The notes under the pieces: model-generated
Told to the model about the DNA's origin: nothing
Database searches by the model: none
Seen by the model: the letters and a program-made list of their open reading frames with translations, nothing else
Part shown: positions 51,820-61,619 of the stretch, in pieces
How positions within the stretch are numbered: position 1 is the first letter of the stretch
Layout: every line of letters starts with the position of its first letter
Program-made: the position numbers and the translations under genes
Assembly (NCBI RefSeq): GCF_001424405.1
Contig: NZ_LMPS01000001.1
Coordinates: 1,857,999-1,921,998 of the forward strand
From: Dyadobacter sp. Leaf189
Lineage (GTDB): Bacteria > Bacteroidota > Bacteroidia > Cytophagales > Spirosomataceae
Reading direction: 5' to 3'
Length of the DNA stretch: 64,000 nt

Positions 51820-54800
51820 TGGGTTTAAAGTACTTTTCACAATACACAGATACTGACGGAAATAATAAAGAGGTGCGGTTTATCAAGCCGGACTATGATG
51901 GCCCTGCTATTGAATGGAAGAATAGTTACGGCGCTGTGACATTTGTGTCTGGCTCTTCGGATTCTTTCTTTTCCAACAATTTCATTGTTACTACCCAGGC
52001 TGAAATCGGCTTTATATTCGAGCAGCGTTATGATCTCCGGGAATTCGTTTACGATCGGAAAACCTTCATTTGTGAAGTACACGACTTAGACAATAATCGA
52101 ATAGAGTTTTCGGGCTGGGTCGAGCCTTGGGATGCTGCTCATTCCTACCAGCGACCGCCGTTCCAGGTGAGTTTAACCGCGAGTTGTGGATTGGCTCATA
52201 TGGCTAAAAAAAGGTATAAAAACCTTGGCACTACTTTCAAGAAGACTGGTTTAGCTCTAATCCAAGATTGCTTACAGATCATTGACTCGGATTTGAACCT
52301 GCGACTTTCTACCCATATGGTAGAAAACAGCTTTACGGAAGATTCCAGGCTCGGTCTAAAATCGTTCGAAATCAATACCGCCAGGTTCTATAATGAGAAT
52401 GGCGAGGCAATGTTTTGTGCGGAGATCGCCAATGATATCCTGCAACACTTCAACGCTGAGCTCATTCAATGGGATAACAGATGGGTGATCAGGGCAATCG
52501 TAGACAATTCAACCGGCCTAGCTGGCGACTACATGGATGTGGGAGATGTTGGTTTGCCCCTGGCGTGGCCCACTGCATTTTTTGTAAATGGTACGAAATC
52601 GGTCAGCCTTGATGGCGGTGAGATGCGCGTACTTCCTCCTATAACCAAGTACAGGGTCGAGGTCGATCTAGGTACCCAGATGCCATTTTTCGAGAATGGC
52701 AACATGATACTCTGGAATGAAAACGGACTTGTAGGCTGGGATTTCACCCACATGGACAAAGGAAATCCTGGTTGGGAGCAATTCGCAATTGTTGGTTCTG
52801 AAACATTAAATGCACTTAAGATAAACGGCAAGTCGCCTCCACCTTACAGGAAAAAGAAAAAGAAGAAGTTTGGGCAAATACTACTACCTATCGTCACCGG
52901 GATGGTCGGTGCTCTGCTAAAAAGAACTTGGCTCGATGTTGAGCCTTTGCAGTATATAGAATCACCCGCCGGTACAATAGGCAAAGGCGATAAGAGTGTA
53001 ACCATTTCTTTTGAATACGAGACAGAAGCGTTTTCTTCGGATATTCTTATCTCGATACGCATCCCTCTTACAGTCAATGGTAAGACAAAGCAGTTCTGGG
53101 TGGATCCTTCACTGGAACCCGCATTATCGGGCGCAGATAAGTCGATGGCTGGCGCCTCCGAACAATATTGTTTGATTCGCGTACCGCCACTTGATCGAGG
53201 GTCGCTAACAAATAAAGGGGATCTCAACGTTTCTGGAAATCCGAATTACCCCGCTGCCAATTTTTCAACGGGTAGCCGTGATCAAAATTGGACTTGGACA
53301 GTTACGGGCGTGCCTGCTGGCGAATACCGTCGTATCGGTGGAGTGACCGGGGTGTTAGTTGAGAATGGCGACCTTATTATTGCCAGAGTACCGAATGGTG
53401 GAGGAACACAACAGCAAGTCGGCGGGGATTGGGAAGTTGTAAGCATCCGAAACAATACTAAGAGGGGCACCTTTTCGATCGGGGTAGCTCTGAATACTCT
53501 GTTCCTTTCTGAACCTTTTCCGGAGGAAATTTACGTCCGCTTCTATAAGATGGCAGATGACGCTGGCAAGCCTGGCGATTGGTATAAAATATTCAATTTG
53601 AATGGTGCTCTTGAAGGCTTTATTGCCAACGAGGAGGCAGGAAGGTATGCAACAACCTTGGAACGGGGCAATGTCACCGAGGAAGAAGCCGAAACAATCA
53701 ACCTGATATCAGGGGATTATAACCCATGGTATGCGGGATCCTGGACAAAACCGAATTCTAACGAGATTACCAAATCTTGGAGAAGGCGGCCGGATCTGAA
53801 TGAAGGTATGAGTATTTACAGGGCGATGATGAAAGACCGCCTGAATATGACGAGCCGTCCGCTCGACGTATTCGAGGGTAAGATCAAACTGCGCCCTGGC
53901 ACTTTGAAATTCTCCTACCTTCATTCTTTGATTTTCGAAGACCAGGGCAACAAGAAGTTTCGCATTGTTCGGTATGCCTTCAATGATTACCTGCGTGAAG
54001 CTGATATAACCGCTATTGAGGTCAAATATGAGGAAATCCCGGATTCGGAACTAAGACAAGATTCATACATCCCCGGATCAAGGCAGCTGAATACTGTTCC
54101 AGGGCAAGGCGATGGAATTTACCCATCTAAGGAAGATAGTACTAATGGCAGGCTAAGTGCAGAAGACTTGCCTCTTACAGAGGACGAGCTTATTGAAAAA
54201 ATTGAAGCAGGAAGCCGACTGTCGGCACTGTTTGAAGGTGTTCCCCCATTGGTCTTTGTTGCGGGTGAGCTTAGCACTGATTCTGTCGATCTTTCCAAGT
54301 ACCTATCCGAGGCGGTACTTTACAATAACGAGAACCAGGAAGAAGAAGATCAGTTTGATTTTAATACGCTTGCGTGGGAAACGCTCAAAAAACCCTCATG
54401 GGTAACCGCGCAAAGCATCGTTTTCCTCAATGCATCAGTCACGGGCAAGCCGATATATCCGGGAAGTGAATCAATTACTTTCAAAGTTGGGGAGAAGCCT
54501 GTTGAACCGACCGAAGAAGAATTAGCAGAACGGGAAGAATTGGAAGAGGAAGCTGCGGAACAGGGTTATACACTGCCTCCGGATCCTCCTGCTTTCTACA
54601 TTGAGGTGACCATTCCTATAATGGTTTACCCAAAGACGGTAGTTACGTATCAACTGCTTGACACATCAGGTGAAGCTCCGCAACTTGTCGGCCCGCTCCC
54701 TGGCGTCTATCCTGTTCCGGGCAAAAGTGAGCTGCGGGTGAAGATCAACGGCCAGCACGACAGGTACCAGATCTCAATCTTTGGAGGTGGAGACACTGGA

Positions 54801-57497
54801 GACAATCCGGCAATTACTGTTAGCGAGGCAGTATTCCTAACCAATTTGGGGACTTACGACATGTTCGCCGAATCGGGCGGCCGGCTATTGCCCGCAGGGA
54901 ACTACCGGGCCTTTGTTACTACGTTCATCGGTGAAACAATTGTCGGGAGGAACAACATTGTCTTCACGCTTTACGATGAAGAATTTCTGAACCTGTTGAA
55001 GTTCTTCTTCACCAAAGGTGGTGAGCAGCTTGCCCCAATTTCTTATGACGGCACAACCAAGCTGATCAACCCCGGGCCGGCTAACATTCAAACCGTTGTA
55101 GATGATACCCAGCACGACAAGGTTGTAATTGTCTTGGACAAAATGCCTGATGAGGCAGAACTAACCAGGGTAGAACACACGCTTAATAACCCAGCAACGG
55201 CCGGTAGTTATAATCTGTATCCGAATGACCAGGAATTCACGCCGGGAGCTTACAGGGCCACAGTTTATGTATACCTGAATGGTGCCGAAGTTTTGGTCAG
55301 GTATGTACATTTCACTGTAAACAAGAAATCCCCTGTCCCGGTTGGAGGCGAATTGAAGCTTGTTCAAAAAGCTTCTGCGGGAACCAGCAATTACAAAGCG
55401 GTCGCAACACTGCCTGAAACCGGCGGATTGTACGATCTCCCTGAGCCAGCATTTAATGTGCTCTCTGACTCGGTTACGCCCGAATTTGACTGGGAGGGAC
55501 ACACCTACGAGCAAAAGCGTGGGGATAAGCTGGTTCTCGTCGACTCTGGATCTACCAACTATCCGGCTCCGATCATTCAATCTGAATACTACATTTTCGG
55601 CCCCGCCGGCAGCGTAGCTATTAAAGGCGTGCATGTTACCCCGTCCAGTCAGCGGGTAGTTGTTACCCGGAAACTTGGAGGCGAAGACGGCGAGGTTGTC
55701 GCCCTGATGAAGTCGGATTTCTCCTTTGGAATTTTGGAGGATCTGGAAGATGTGGAAACCGGCGAGCCAGGGGGAGGAATGACAGACTACAAAGCGCGTG
55801 ACGGCGTGGGAGAAGAGGTAATCGACTACGTAAAGTACTTTGATGTGCTTTACGACGGTGAAACAATCGGGCTGAATGCAGACAATGAGCTAGAAGTCAT
55901 TGAGGACGGTATCCTCTTCAAGCACATACAGCCGATCGGGCCAATGTCTTTGATTGGGAACCTCACAGCCGGCACGATCAATCCATATGCTGTTCTTGTT
56001 AAGGACATCTTTGAAGAAGCGGAGATCGGTGATTTAGTTACCCCGATCGCTATTCACAACCACATGGTTGAATATGTAACCGAGCAACTTGAAAACAGCA
56101 TAACAGGAACGCCGGGTTACTTTCCGATTTATGATACCGCCCATACTTTTGAGGACAGCATTGTTCGGCAGATTGCTGGCAAGATTGGAATAGGTGTAAA
56201 TCCTTCCGAGGAATTGCATGTTTTGGGTGATATTCTGGCAACTGGACAATTAATGTCGACTATTGCACCAGGCGTCGCTCCGCTGGTTGTCTCGTCCTCG
56301 ACCTTGGTAACCAATCTGAACTCGGACTTGCTTGATGGTCAGCACGGACCTTATTACCTGGATTGGAATAATTTCACCAATTACAAGTTGGTTGTTGCTG
56401 GTGCGGGTTTGATCAATGGCGGTTCTCTCAGTAATAATGTGACCCTGGACATGGGGACGCCATCAACGATATCCAATAATACAACAAACTCCACCTCTGC
56501 CGACAGTCATACGCACGCTATTGCAACCGGCAGTTTGGTACAAGGGGCGAATATAGTATTGACCGGCGATCTGGCGGACAGATTGGTCGGGATCGGCAAT
56601 GTAACCATTGCGGCGACCGCTATCCCGTGGAGCATCGTGTATAATCGTCCAACTACCTTGGAGGGTTATGGGATTATTGATAGTGTGAAGTACACGGATT
56701 TCGTAAACGGTCTCAACGAGAAAGAAAATAATTTCTCAAAAGGGGACTTGGTTGCGGGTGTTGGTATCTCCCTTACCGGGTCTTTGATTGACCGGTTGGT
56801 TGGTTCATTGGATGCGGTAATCTCACTTTCAACAACCGGCGTTTCAGTTGGGACTTACCGATCAGTGAGCGTTGACGCATATGGCCGCGTTCTTGGCGGA
56901 TCTAACCCGACCACGATTGCAGGGTATGGATTAACTGACGTATATAGTATTGCGGATATAAACAATATGCTGATTGGATATGTGCCAACCACTCGCATAA
57001 TTACCATTAATGGCGTATCTTTGGATCTATCTCAGAACAGGACATTTACAATTTCATCAGGGGTTTCCGGGACAACTGGATACATCCCTGTTTTTACGAG
57101 CTCAAACAGCATCGGGAACAGTCCTATTAGGGATACCGGATCAGAAATAAATATTGCGGATTCAAGATCATTTGGAGTAGAGGGACCGGCAGCGATGCGT
57201 GATTATCTGCACGTTTGGGGTTATGCGTCTTTCGGGACAGCAAGTAACCATGGTTCACTGGTAATACACAATACGGCGAGTGCGACCGCCGCGCCCAGCG
57301 CAGCATTAGAGATCAGAAGTACGGTTAAAGGTTTTCTTCTCCCGAGAATGACCTATGCACAACGGCATGCCATTGCCTCTCCGGAGGTTGGTCTTATGGT
57401 TTTTCAAACAAATGGAAGCGCAAGCACCGCAGTAGGCTCATACCAATATTTTCCTACTGGATGGTACCCTGTTTCATACGGAGGAACCCCGGATTAA
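51819..57497 (+). CDS. Large tail tip / fibre protein
   Basis: A 1892-residue protein. The first about 800 residues resemble Bacteroidota siphophage tip proteins (FSQYTDTDGNNKEVRF, FICEVHDLDNNRIEFSGWVE). A short stretch of six Lys lies at about residue 345. The middle is rich in Pro and Glu with repeats of Ig-like strands. The C-terminal third has fibre signatures: TTLEGYGIIDS (about 1612), TTIAGYGLTDV (about 1698), HVLGDILATGQL, and the closing KGFLLPRMTYAQRHAI with QTNGSASTAVGSYQYFPTGW. The end looks like an adhesin tip that binds the host surface. It likely combines baseplate hub and receptor-binding roles. Confidence 0.85.
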   Translation: MGLKYFSQYTDTDGNNKEVRFIKPDYDGPAIEWKNSYGAVTFVSGSSDSFFSNNFIVTTQAEIGFIFEQRYDLREFVYDRKTFICEVHDLDNNRIEFSGWVEPWDAAHSYQRPPFQVSLTASCGLAHMAKKRYKNLGTTFKKTGLALIQDCLQIIDSDLNLRLSTHMVENSFTEDSRLGLKSFEINTARFYNENGEAMFCAEIANDILQHFNAELIQWDNRWVIRAIVDNSTGLAGDYMDVGDVGLPLAWPTAFFVNGTKSVSLDGGEMRVLPPITKYRVEVDLGTQMPFFENGNMILWNENGLVGWDFTHMDKGNPGWEQFAIVGSETLNALKINGKSPPPYRKKKKKKFGQILLPIVTGMVGALLKRTWLDVEPLQYIESPAGTIGKGDKSVTISFEYETEAFSSDILISIRIPLTVNGKTKQFWVDPSLEPALSGADKSMAGASEQYCLIRVPPLDRGSLTNKGDLNVSGNPNYPAANFSTGSRDQNWTWTVTGVPAGEYRRIGGVTGVLVENGDLIIARVPNGGGTQQQVGGDWEVVSIRNNTKRGTFSIGVALNTLFLSEPFPEEIYVRFYKMADDAGKPGDWYKIFNLNGALEGFIANEEAGRYATTLERGNVTEEEAETINLISGDYNPWYAGSWTKPNSNEITKSWRRRPDLNEGMSIYRAMMKDRLNMTSRPLDVFEGKIKLRPGTLKFSYLHSLIFEDQGNKKFRIVRYAFNDYLREADITAIEVKYEEIPDSELRQDSYIPGSRQLNTVPGQGDGIYPSKEDSTNGRLSAEDLPLTEDELIEKIEAGSRLSALFEGVPPLVFVAGELSTDSVDLSKYLSEAVLYNNENQEEEDQFDFNTLAWETLKKPSWVTAQSIVFLNASVTGKPIYPGSESITFKVGEKPVEPTEEELAEREELEEEAAEQGYTLPPDPPAFYIEVTIPIMVYPKTVVTYQLLDTSGEAPQLVGPLPGVYPVPGKSELRVKINGQHDRYQISIFGGGDTGDNPAITVSEAVFLTNLGTYDMFAESGGRLLPAGNYRAFVTTFIGETIVGRNNIVFTLYDEEFLNLLKFFFTKGGEQLAPISYDGTTKLINPGPANIQTVVDDTQHDKVVIVLDKMPDEAELTRVEHTLNNPATAGSYNLYPNDQEFTPGAYRATVYVYLNGAEVLVRYVHFTVNKKSPVPVGGELKLVQKASAGTSNYKAVATLPETGGLYDLPEPAFNVLSDSVTPEFDWEGHTYEQKRGDKLVLVDSGSTNYPAPIIQSEYYIFGPAGSVAIKGVHVTPSSQRVVVTRKLGGEDGEVVALMKSDFSFGILEDLEDVETGEPGGGMTDYKARDGVGEEVIDYVKYFDVLYDGETIGLNADNELEVIEDGILFKHIQPIGPMSLIGNLTAGTINPYAVLVKDIFEEAEIGDLVTPIAIHNHMVEYVTEQLENSITGTPGYFPIYDTAHTFEDSIVRQIAGKIGIGVNPSEELHVLGDILATGQLMSTIAPGVAPLVVSSSTLVTNLNSDLLDGQHGPYYLDWNNFTNYKLVVAGAGLINGGSLSNNVTLDMGTPSTISNNTTNSTSADSHTHAIATGSLVQGANIVLTGDLADRLVGIGNVTIAATAIPWSIVYNRPTTLEGYGIIDSVKYTDFVNGLNEKENNFSKGDLVAGVGISLTGSLIDRLVGSLDAVISLSTTGVSVGTYRSVSVDAYGRVLGGSNPTTIAGYGLTDVYSIADINNMLIGYVPTTRIITINGVSLDLSQNRTFTISSGVSGTTGYIPVFTSSNSIGNSPIRDTGSEINIADSRSFGVEGPAAMRDYLHVWGYASFGTASNHGSLVIHNTASATAAPSAALEIRSTVKGFLLPRMTYAQRHAIASPEVGLMVFQTNGSASTAVGSYQYFPTGWYPVSYGGTPD

Positions 57498-57499
57498 GA

Positions 57500-57510
57500 T
57501 TCATCAACAA
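57500..57510 (+). promoter_or_regulatory. Leader motif TTCATCAACAA
   Basis: Exact copy, 18 nt ahead of the ATG at 57529. Confidence 0.55.
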
Positions 57511-57528
57511 TAAAAATCAAATCGAAGA

Positions 57529-57942
57529 ATGAAAACAAGTATTAAGCGCATCCAGGAGTTCTACAATGCTTCTTCACAGTACCTGAAAGAACACAAGGAG
57601 GATACCAAGTTTAAATATGCACTTGAAAAAGTACTCAGCCGCATATCTCCCTGCTTTCAGGAATATCAGGATTTGAAAGAGGATATCGAGTTGGAGCATG
57701 CCAATGTGGATGCCAACGGCTCTGTGCTTTTCACCCACAATTCAAAAGGTCAAAGGGAGTACCAGTTTAAGAAAGAGGACATCAAAAAGGTTAGAGCGGA
57801 GCTGAAAGCTCTATTTACCGAAGAGCGGTTCGAGATTAAAGGTCATATCTGCAATGAAGTACCCAGCAATGTAGATGAGAGCTTTCTGCCGATTTTCCAG
57901 GGTTTTGTGATTACGGGTAAAGGGGAACAAATAACTGCATAA
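57529..57942 (+). CDS. Phage protein of unknown function in the fibre region
   Basis: A 137-residue charged protein. Helices include RIQEFYNASSQYLKEHKED, FKYALEKVLSRISPCFQ and EDIKKVRAELKALF. The end is beta-rich (SFLPIFQGFVITGKGEQITA). No signal peptide is present, in contrast to the next gene. It may be a fibre chaperone or a small structural protein. I do not recognise a family. Confidence 0.65.
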   Translation: MKTSIKRIQEFYNASSQYLKEHKEDTKFKYALEKVLSRISPCFQEYQDLKEDIELEHANVDANGSVLFTHNSKGQREYQFKKEDIKKVRAELKALFTEERFEIKGHICNEVPSNVDESFLPIFQGFVITGKGEQITA

Positions 57943-57952
57943 TAAAACCAAT

Positions 57953-57963
57953 TTCATCAACAA
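57953..57963 (+). promoter_or_regulatory. Leader motif TTCATCAACAA, almost touching the start codon
   Basis: Exact copy with only one nucleotide before the ATG at 57965, much closer than the other copies. Either the real start differs or the motif does not need a fixed spacing. Confidence 0.5.
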
Positions 57964-57964
57964 C

Positions 57965-60900
57965 ATGAAGCGCTTAATATTTCTGATTGCCTGGCTTTAT
58001 GCCTACATGGCAGCTGCCCAGACCAGCAACCTGCCGTCCAGTATGGGCACGTTCACCGTGTTCAAGGAAGCGCCGTTACCTGTTACGATTATCATGCCAG
58101 AAGGGTATGACATTCAATCACCTATCGTTGAAATCTGGAACAACAACAAAAAGCTGTCGGATTCTACTCAGGTTCTCGTGTCTGGTGACACCCTAAAGTT
58201 CACACTGGCAAAGCAACAGCTCGCACCATTAAGCAGGAATCCTTATTTCTTTATAAAGTTGAAAGGGGATTATGTTTTGGGGGCGTTACTAAACCCAACA
58301 ATAGGGATAGGAGTTCCCACCAATGTAACCAAGTCTGTTTCGCTTCCCTCAACGGGCACTGTCCGTGTTAGTGTGGTAGGAGATGCCGCAGCAGCTATGC
58401 AAGCCGCTAGTCAGGTTAAAACTGAGCTTCTTTCACTCCAACAGTTAGTTTCCCAAGGATTCAGGGTAAAGGGAAATTGGGACGTACCGGCAAACAACCC
58501 AAACTTATCATCTATATCCAAGGTCTCAGGAGATGCATACGTTGTATCTGTCCCGGGCTCAACGTCAATAACTGGCACATCAGTTTCGGCATCCAAAGGG
58601 GATGTATTCAACTGGAACGGAACACAGTGGATTTACCGGGCGAGCGCATTAGTGCCGGCAGAGGGAACTGTCTCTTATGACAAGACCGATATGTTCACAT
58701 CAGGGCGTAACCTGTTTAATATAAATGATCCTTCCAATATTATTGGTAGCTATATCCACGATGTTACCGGATCTCAAATATCGAGTGCGAACCACAACAC
58801 GACACACTTTATTCCGATGTCTGCAGGGCAAACGTTTATCGTGTCCTCAACAATCACCGGTAATATTCGAATCCTTTATTACAACTCTTCGAATGCCTTT
58901 TTGAGCGGGTATGTTGGCCCAGCAGTTGCGAGGGTAGCTCCGGCTAATACCGCCTTTATCAGGGTTTCAGTTAATACTTCTGATACGCCATGGGCTAAGC
59001 TGCAAGTAGAATTTGGAGCGACCAAAAATGATTGGAGAAAATTTCAAAAAATCCTCGCTACAAGTAAGGATATCCCAATTGTTGCAAGCGAGGCCTTGGT
59101 AGCAGAGAAAGCTGGCGAGGCAAGTACGCTTGCCCCTGCGGCTCGTTTGTCCGCTGATCAAATCAACTATACGAAGTCGAAGAACCTTTTCAACATTTCC
59201 GACGCAGGTAATTTAATTGGTAGTTATATCAATAATGCAACAGGTGGGGTTGTCGCGAGCGTCAACCATAACACCACGCACGCTATCCCCATAACTGCCG
59301 GACAAAGCTTTGTTGTCTCATCCACAACGATGGGGAATGTCAGGATTATCTACTACAATGCCTCCAATGCTTTTCTGAGTGGATATATAGGCACTTCAAT
59401 GCCGCAGATTGCTCCCGCAAATACAGCGTACCTGAAAGTGTCAATTAATATTACCGATGCGTCCTGGGAGAAGCTCCAGGTGGAATTGGGTTCAGCGAAA
59501 ACGGACTATGAGCCACACGGCTGGTACGTTACACCCATATCCGGTTCGCCAGTTATTTCAAAATCCATCGACCCCAAGTCTGTCTTAACGTCTGGAAACT
59601 TGTCATACTCTCGGTCAAAGAACCTGTTCAATCCCTCGGATCCAGATGTTGCATTGCTGTTCTACGTAAACTCTTTGACAGGGAATTTAGTATCAAGCCC
59701 GCTTTATAATACAACAGGATTCATCCCTGTGAAGCCGAGTACCGCCTATACCATGACCTACAAAAATCAAATTGCATGGTATACTGCATCGAAAGTTTAT
59801 ATTTCGGGAAGCACGAATGCCGACCAGAATAAAACACAGACTTCTCCGGCGAATGCGGCCTACATAAGAACAATGGTATCTTTGGCAGAATGGGATCGGT
59901 ACCAATTTGAGGAGGGTACAGCTTCTACTGAGTATAACCCATACGGCTTCATACTCGATAAGATAGAGGGGCTTCCTGTTTGGTCAAAAAGAAAGGTTCC
60001 TGATCCGGTTGTCGTTGTAGAAGGCCCTACATACACCGCGCCAGTCCTGGCTCCGAAATATTACTTACCACGCCAGAAGGAATTATCTATTTACACAGAG
60101 AATATTCATAAGAATTATACGGTAGACGGAGTTGGGAAAACGGATATTAACCTACCGAGCATTACAAGCTTAACTCAGATCAACCGCCGAGGACGTGGGA
60201 TGAAATTCAAGCAGACATCAAGCTCTGCTTCTCTGTCATCGATTGCGGGCGCTGCCACCGTTTACAATGATGATTATGTTCAGGTTAACAGTGTAAGCTT
60301 TACTGTTCAACCGGTTGATCAAAACCTCAACACAAGCAAGAAAGTAATCAATTTCGGGGATAGCTACACGCTCCGGTCAACGTTTGCAGATCAGATCGTA
60401 GCGAGCCCTGCTGGGTCTGGATTAACGTTCATCGGTATGAGGAACGCAACTGCAAGTACTCCGTCGCGCAAGTCGGAAGGAAGAGGTGGATGGACAATGA
60501 GTAGCTACCATACACTGAAAACAGACATTTTTGCACCATTCATGCAACCACAAGCGCCCTATAAGTACTATGGGAATACAGACTATTGGATAAATGCAGT
60601 TACCAACCCTAACATATCCGGTCTTACAAATTATGACTGGGGAAATGTTGATCCTGCTATTAGGGCGCTCTACAACGGAACCACGGGCCTACTTATCTCT
60701 CCCGCGACGAATGATGTGATGTATATAAATGCGGAGTCAGTTTTTAAGAGATGGGATGGATCTGCGTGGGTAACCGTCACCGGACTTACGTTCACGTTCA
60801 ACTTCGCCAAGTACAGAACCTTGTATTCTTTGGATATGCCTGACATTGTTCATATCCTAATGGGTACGAACGATTTTACCAACGCTACTCCGGCAAATTT

Positions 60901-61309
60901 TGATGGACTTTGGAGCACTTACAAATCCCAAATGGATGCCACGATTGCCTCTATTAAGGCCGATAACCCATCAGTAAAAATAATCATCGGCGTTCCTGTG
61001 AGTTCCGGAAAGCAAGGGGGTATCGGCACCTACGAAACAGAGCGAAAGAAAAGAGGGTACTGGCTTTTGGCAAAGTCCATTATATCGACATACTCGAACC
61101 GGGAGGCAGAGGGGCTGATCATTGCAGATTATCACTCAACTGTGGATCGAGAATATGGATATGACGCAACAGATGTTGTCCCCTTTGATGGTTATACTGG
61201 AAGCGCAAGAGAAAGATTCATGGAAGATTTCGTGCATTTGGGAGCGGATGGGTTCATTAGTCAAATGGGGACTATTTATTACGGGGCCATTCAGAAGGCA
61301 AGAGAGTAA
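57965..61309 (+). CDS. Tail-associated protein with signal peptide, three fibre modules and C-terminal SGNH hydrolase
   Basis: A 1114-residue protein. It begins with a Sec-type signal peptide (MKRLIFLIAWLYAYMAAAQ), then fibre-like segments (VKGNWDVPANNP, SVPGSTSITG). Three related modules follow, starting at about residues 240, 400 and 550, each with RNLFN/KNLFN, an NTT segment and an acidic LQVEFG/LQVELG/YQFEEG end. The C-terminus is an SGNH/GDSL esterase with GDSY (about 797), GTND (about 968) and DFVH (about 1089) as blocks I, III and V. It may deacetylate surface polysaccharide during adsorption or modify the lysogen surface. Confidence 0.8.
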   Translation: MKRLIFLIAWLYAYMAAAQTSNLPSSMGTFTVFKEAPLPVTIIMPEGYDIQSPIVEIWNNNKKLSDSTQVLVSGDTLKFTLAKQQLAPLSRNPYFFIKLKGDYVLGALLNPTIGIGVPTNVTKSVSLPSTGTVRVSVVGDAAAAMQAASQVKTELLSLQQLVSQGFRVKGNWDVPANNPNLSSISKVSGDAYVVSVPGSTSITGTSVSASKGDVFNWNGTQWIYRASALVPAEGTVSYDKTDMFTSGRNLFNINDPSNIIGSYIHDVTGSQISSANHNTTHFIPMSAGQTFIVSSTITGNIRILYYNSSNAFLSGYVGPAVARVAPANTAFIRVSVNTSDTPWAKLQVEFGATKNDWRKFQKILATSKDIPIVASEALVAEKAGEASTLAPAARLSADQINYTKSKNLFNISDAGNLIGSYINNATGGVVASVNHNTTHAIPITAGQSFVVSSTTMGNVRIIYYNASNAFLSGYIGTSMPQIAPANTAYLKVSINITDASWEKLQVELGSAKTDYEPHGWYVTPISGSPVISKSIDPKSVLTSGNLSYSRSKNLFNPSDPDVALLFYVNSLTGNLVSSPLYNTTGFIPVKPSTAYTMTYKNQIAWYTASKVYISGSTNADQNKTQTSPANAAYIRTMVSLAEWDRYQFEEGTASTEYNPYGFILDKIEGLPVWSKRKVPDPVVVVEGPTYTAPVLAPKYYLPRQKELSIYTENIHKNYTVDGVGKTDINLPSITSLTQINRRGRGMKFKQTSSSASLSSIAGAATVYNDDYVQVNSVSFTVQPVDQNLNTSKKVINFGDSYTLRSTFADQIVASPAGSGLTFIGMRNATASTPSRKSEGRGGWTMSSYHTLKTDIFAPFMQPQAPYKYYGNTDYWINAVTNPNISGLTNYDWGNVDPAIRALYNGTTGLLISPATNDVMYINAESVFKRWDGSAWVTVTGLTFTFNFAKYRTLYSLDMPDIVHILMGTNDFTNATPANFDGLWSTYKSQMDATIASIKADNPSVKIIIGVPVSSGKQGGIGTYETERKKRGYWLLAKSIISTYSNREAEGLIIADYHSTVDREYGYDATDVVPFDGYTGSARERFMEDFVHLGADGFISQMGTIYYGAIQKARE

Positions 61310-61326
61310 GACAAAACAACTACGAT

Positions 61327-61587
61327 ATGATAAACCAACTCAAAATCAACCACATCGGTATCAGCGTCCACGTGAACTATGCCGATATTAGCGGCGCAGA
61401 GCCAACAACTCACAATTTTAATGATTCTGTTTCTCTGAACTTCCAGGATGAAGCGGATCTCGACCGGGCTTTGAAGGAAAAGCCACACTTTGCGGCGGTC
61501 CTGCCGAAGCTGATCAAAAGGTTGATCAACTCGCACGACCCGGAGAATAAGGACGCTAAGAAGTTATTAAAAGACCTGGGGATTTAA
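61327..61587 (+). CDS. Small phage protein of unknown function
   Basis: An 86-residue protein with a beta-like start (MINQLKINHIGISVHVNYA) and a helical end (DLDRALKEKPHFAAVLPKLI, DAKKLLKDLGI). It sits between the two large signal-peptide proteins. No signal peptide is present. A short hairpin (TGGGG-atttaa-CCCCA, 61577-61592) covers its stop codon. Confidence 0.6.
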   Translation: MINQLKINHIGISVHVNYADISGAEPTTHNFNDSVSLNFQDEADLDRALKEKPHFAAVLPKLIKRLINSHDPENKDAKKLLKDLGI

Positions 61588-61600
61588 CCCCAAAGCGCGA

Positions 61601-61611
61601 TTCATCAACAA
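61601..61611 (+). promoter_or_regulatory. Leader motif TTCATCAACAA
   Basis: Exact copy, 8 nt ahead of the ATG at 61620. Confidence 0.55.
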
Positions 61612-61619
61612 ACAAATTC

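Noticed and set aside
36187..61611. TTCATCAACAA as a phage late promoter
   Set aside because: It lacks the TAnnTTTG-type -7 element of Bacteroidota promoters, lies too close to start codons (1-18 nt) and appears within co-directional gene clusters. Not excluded without transcript mapping.
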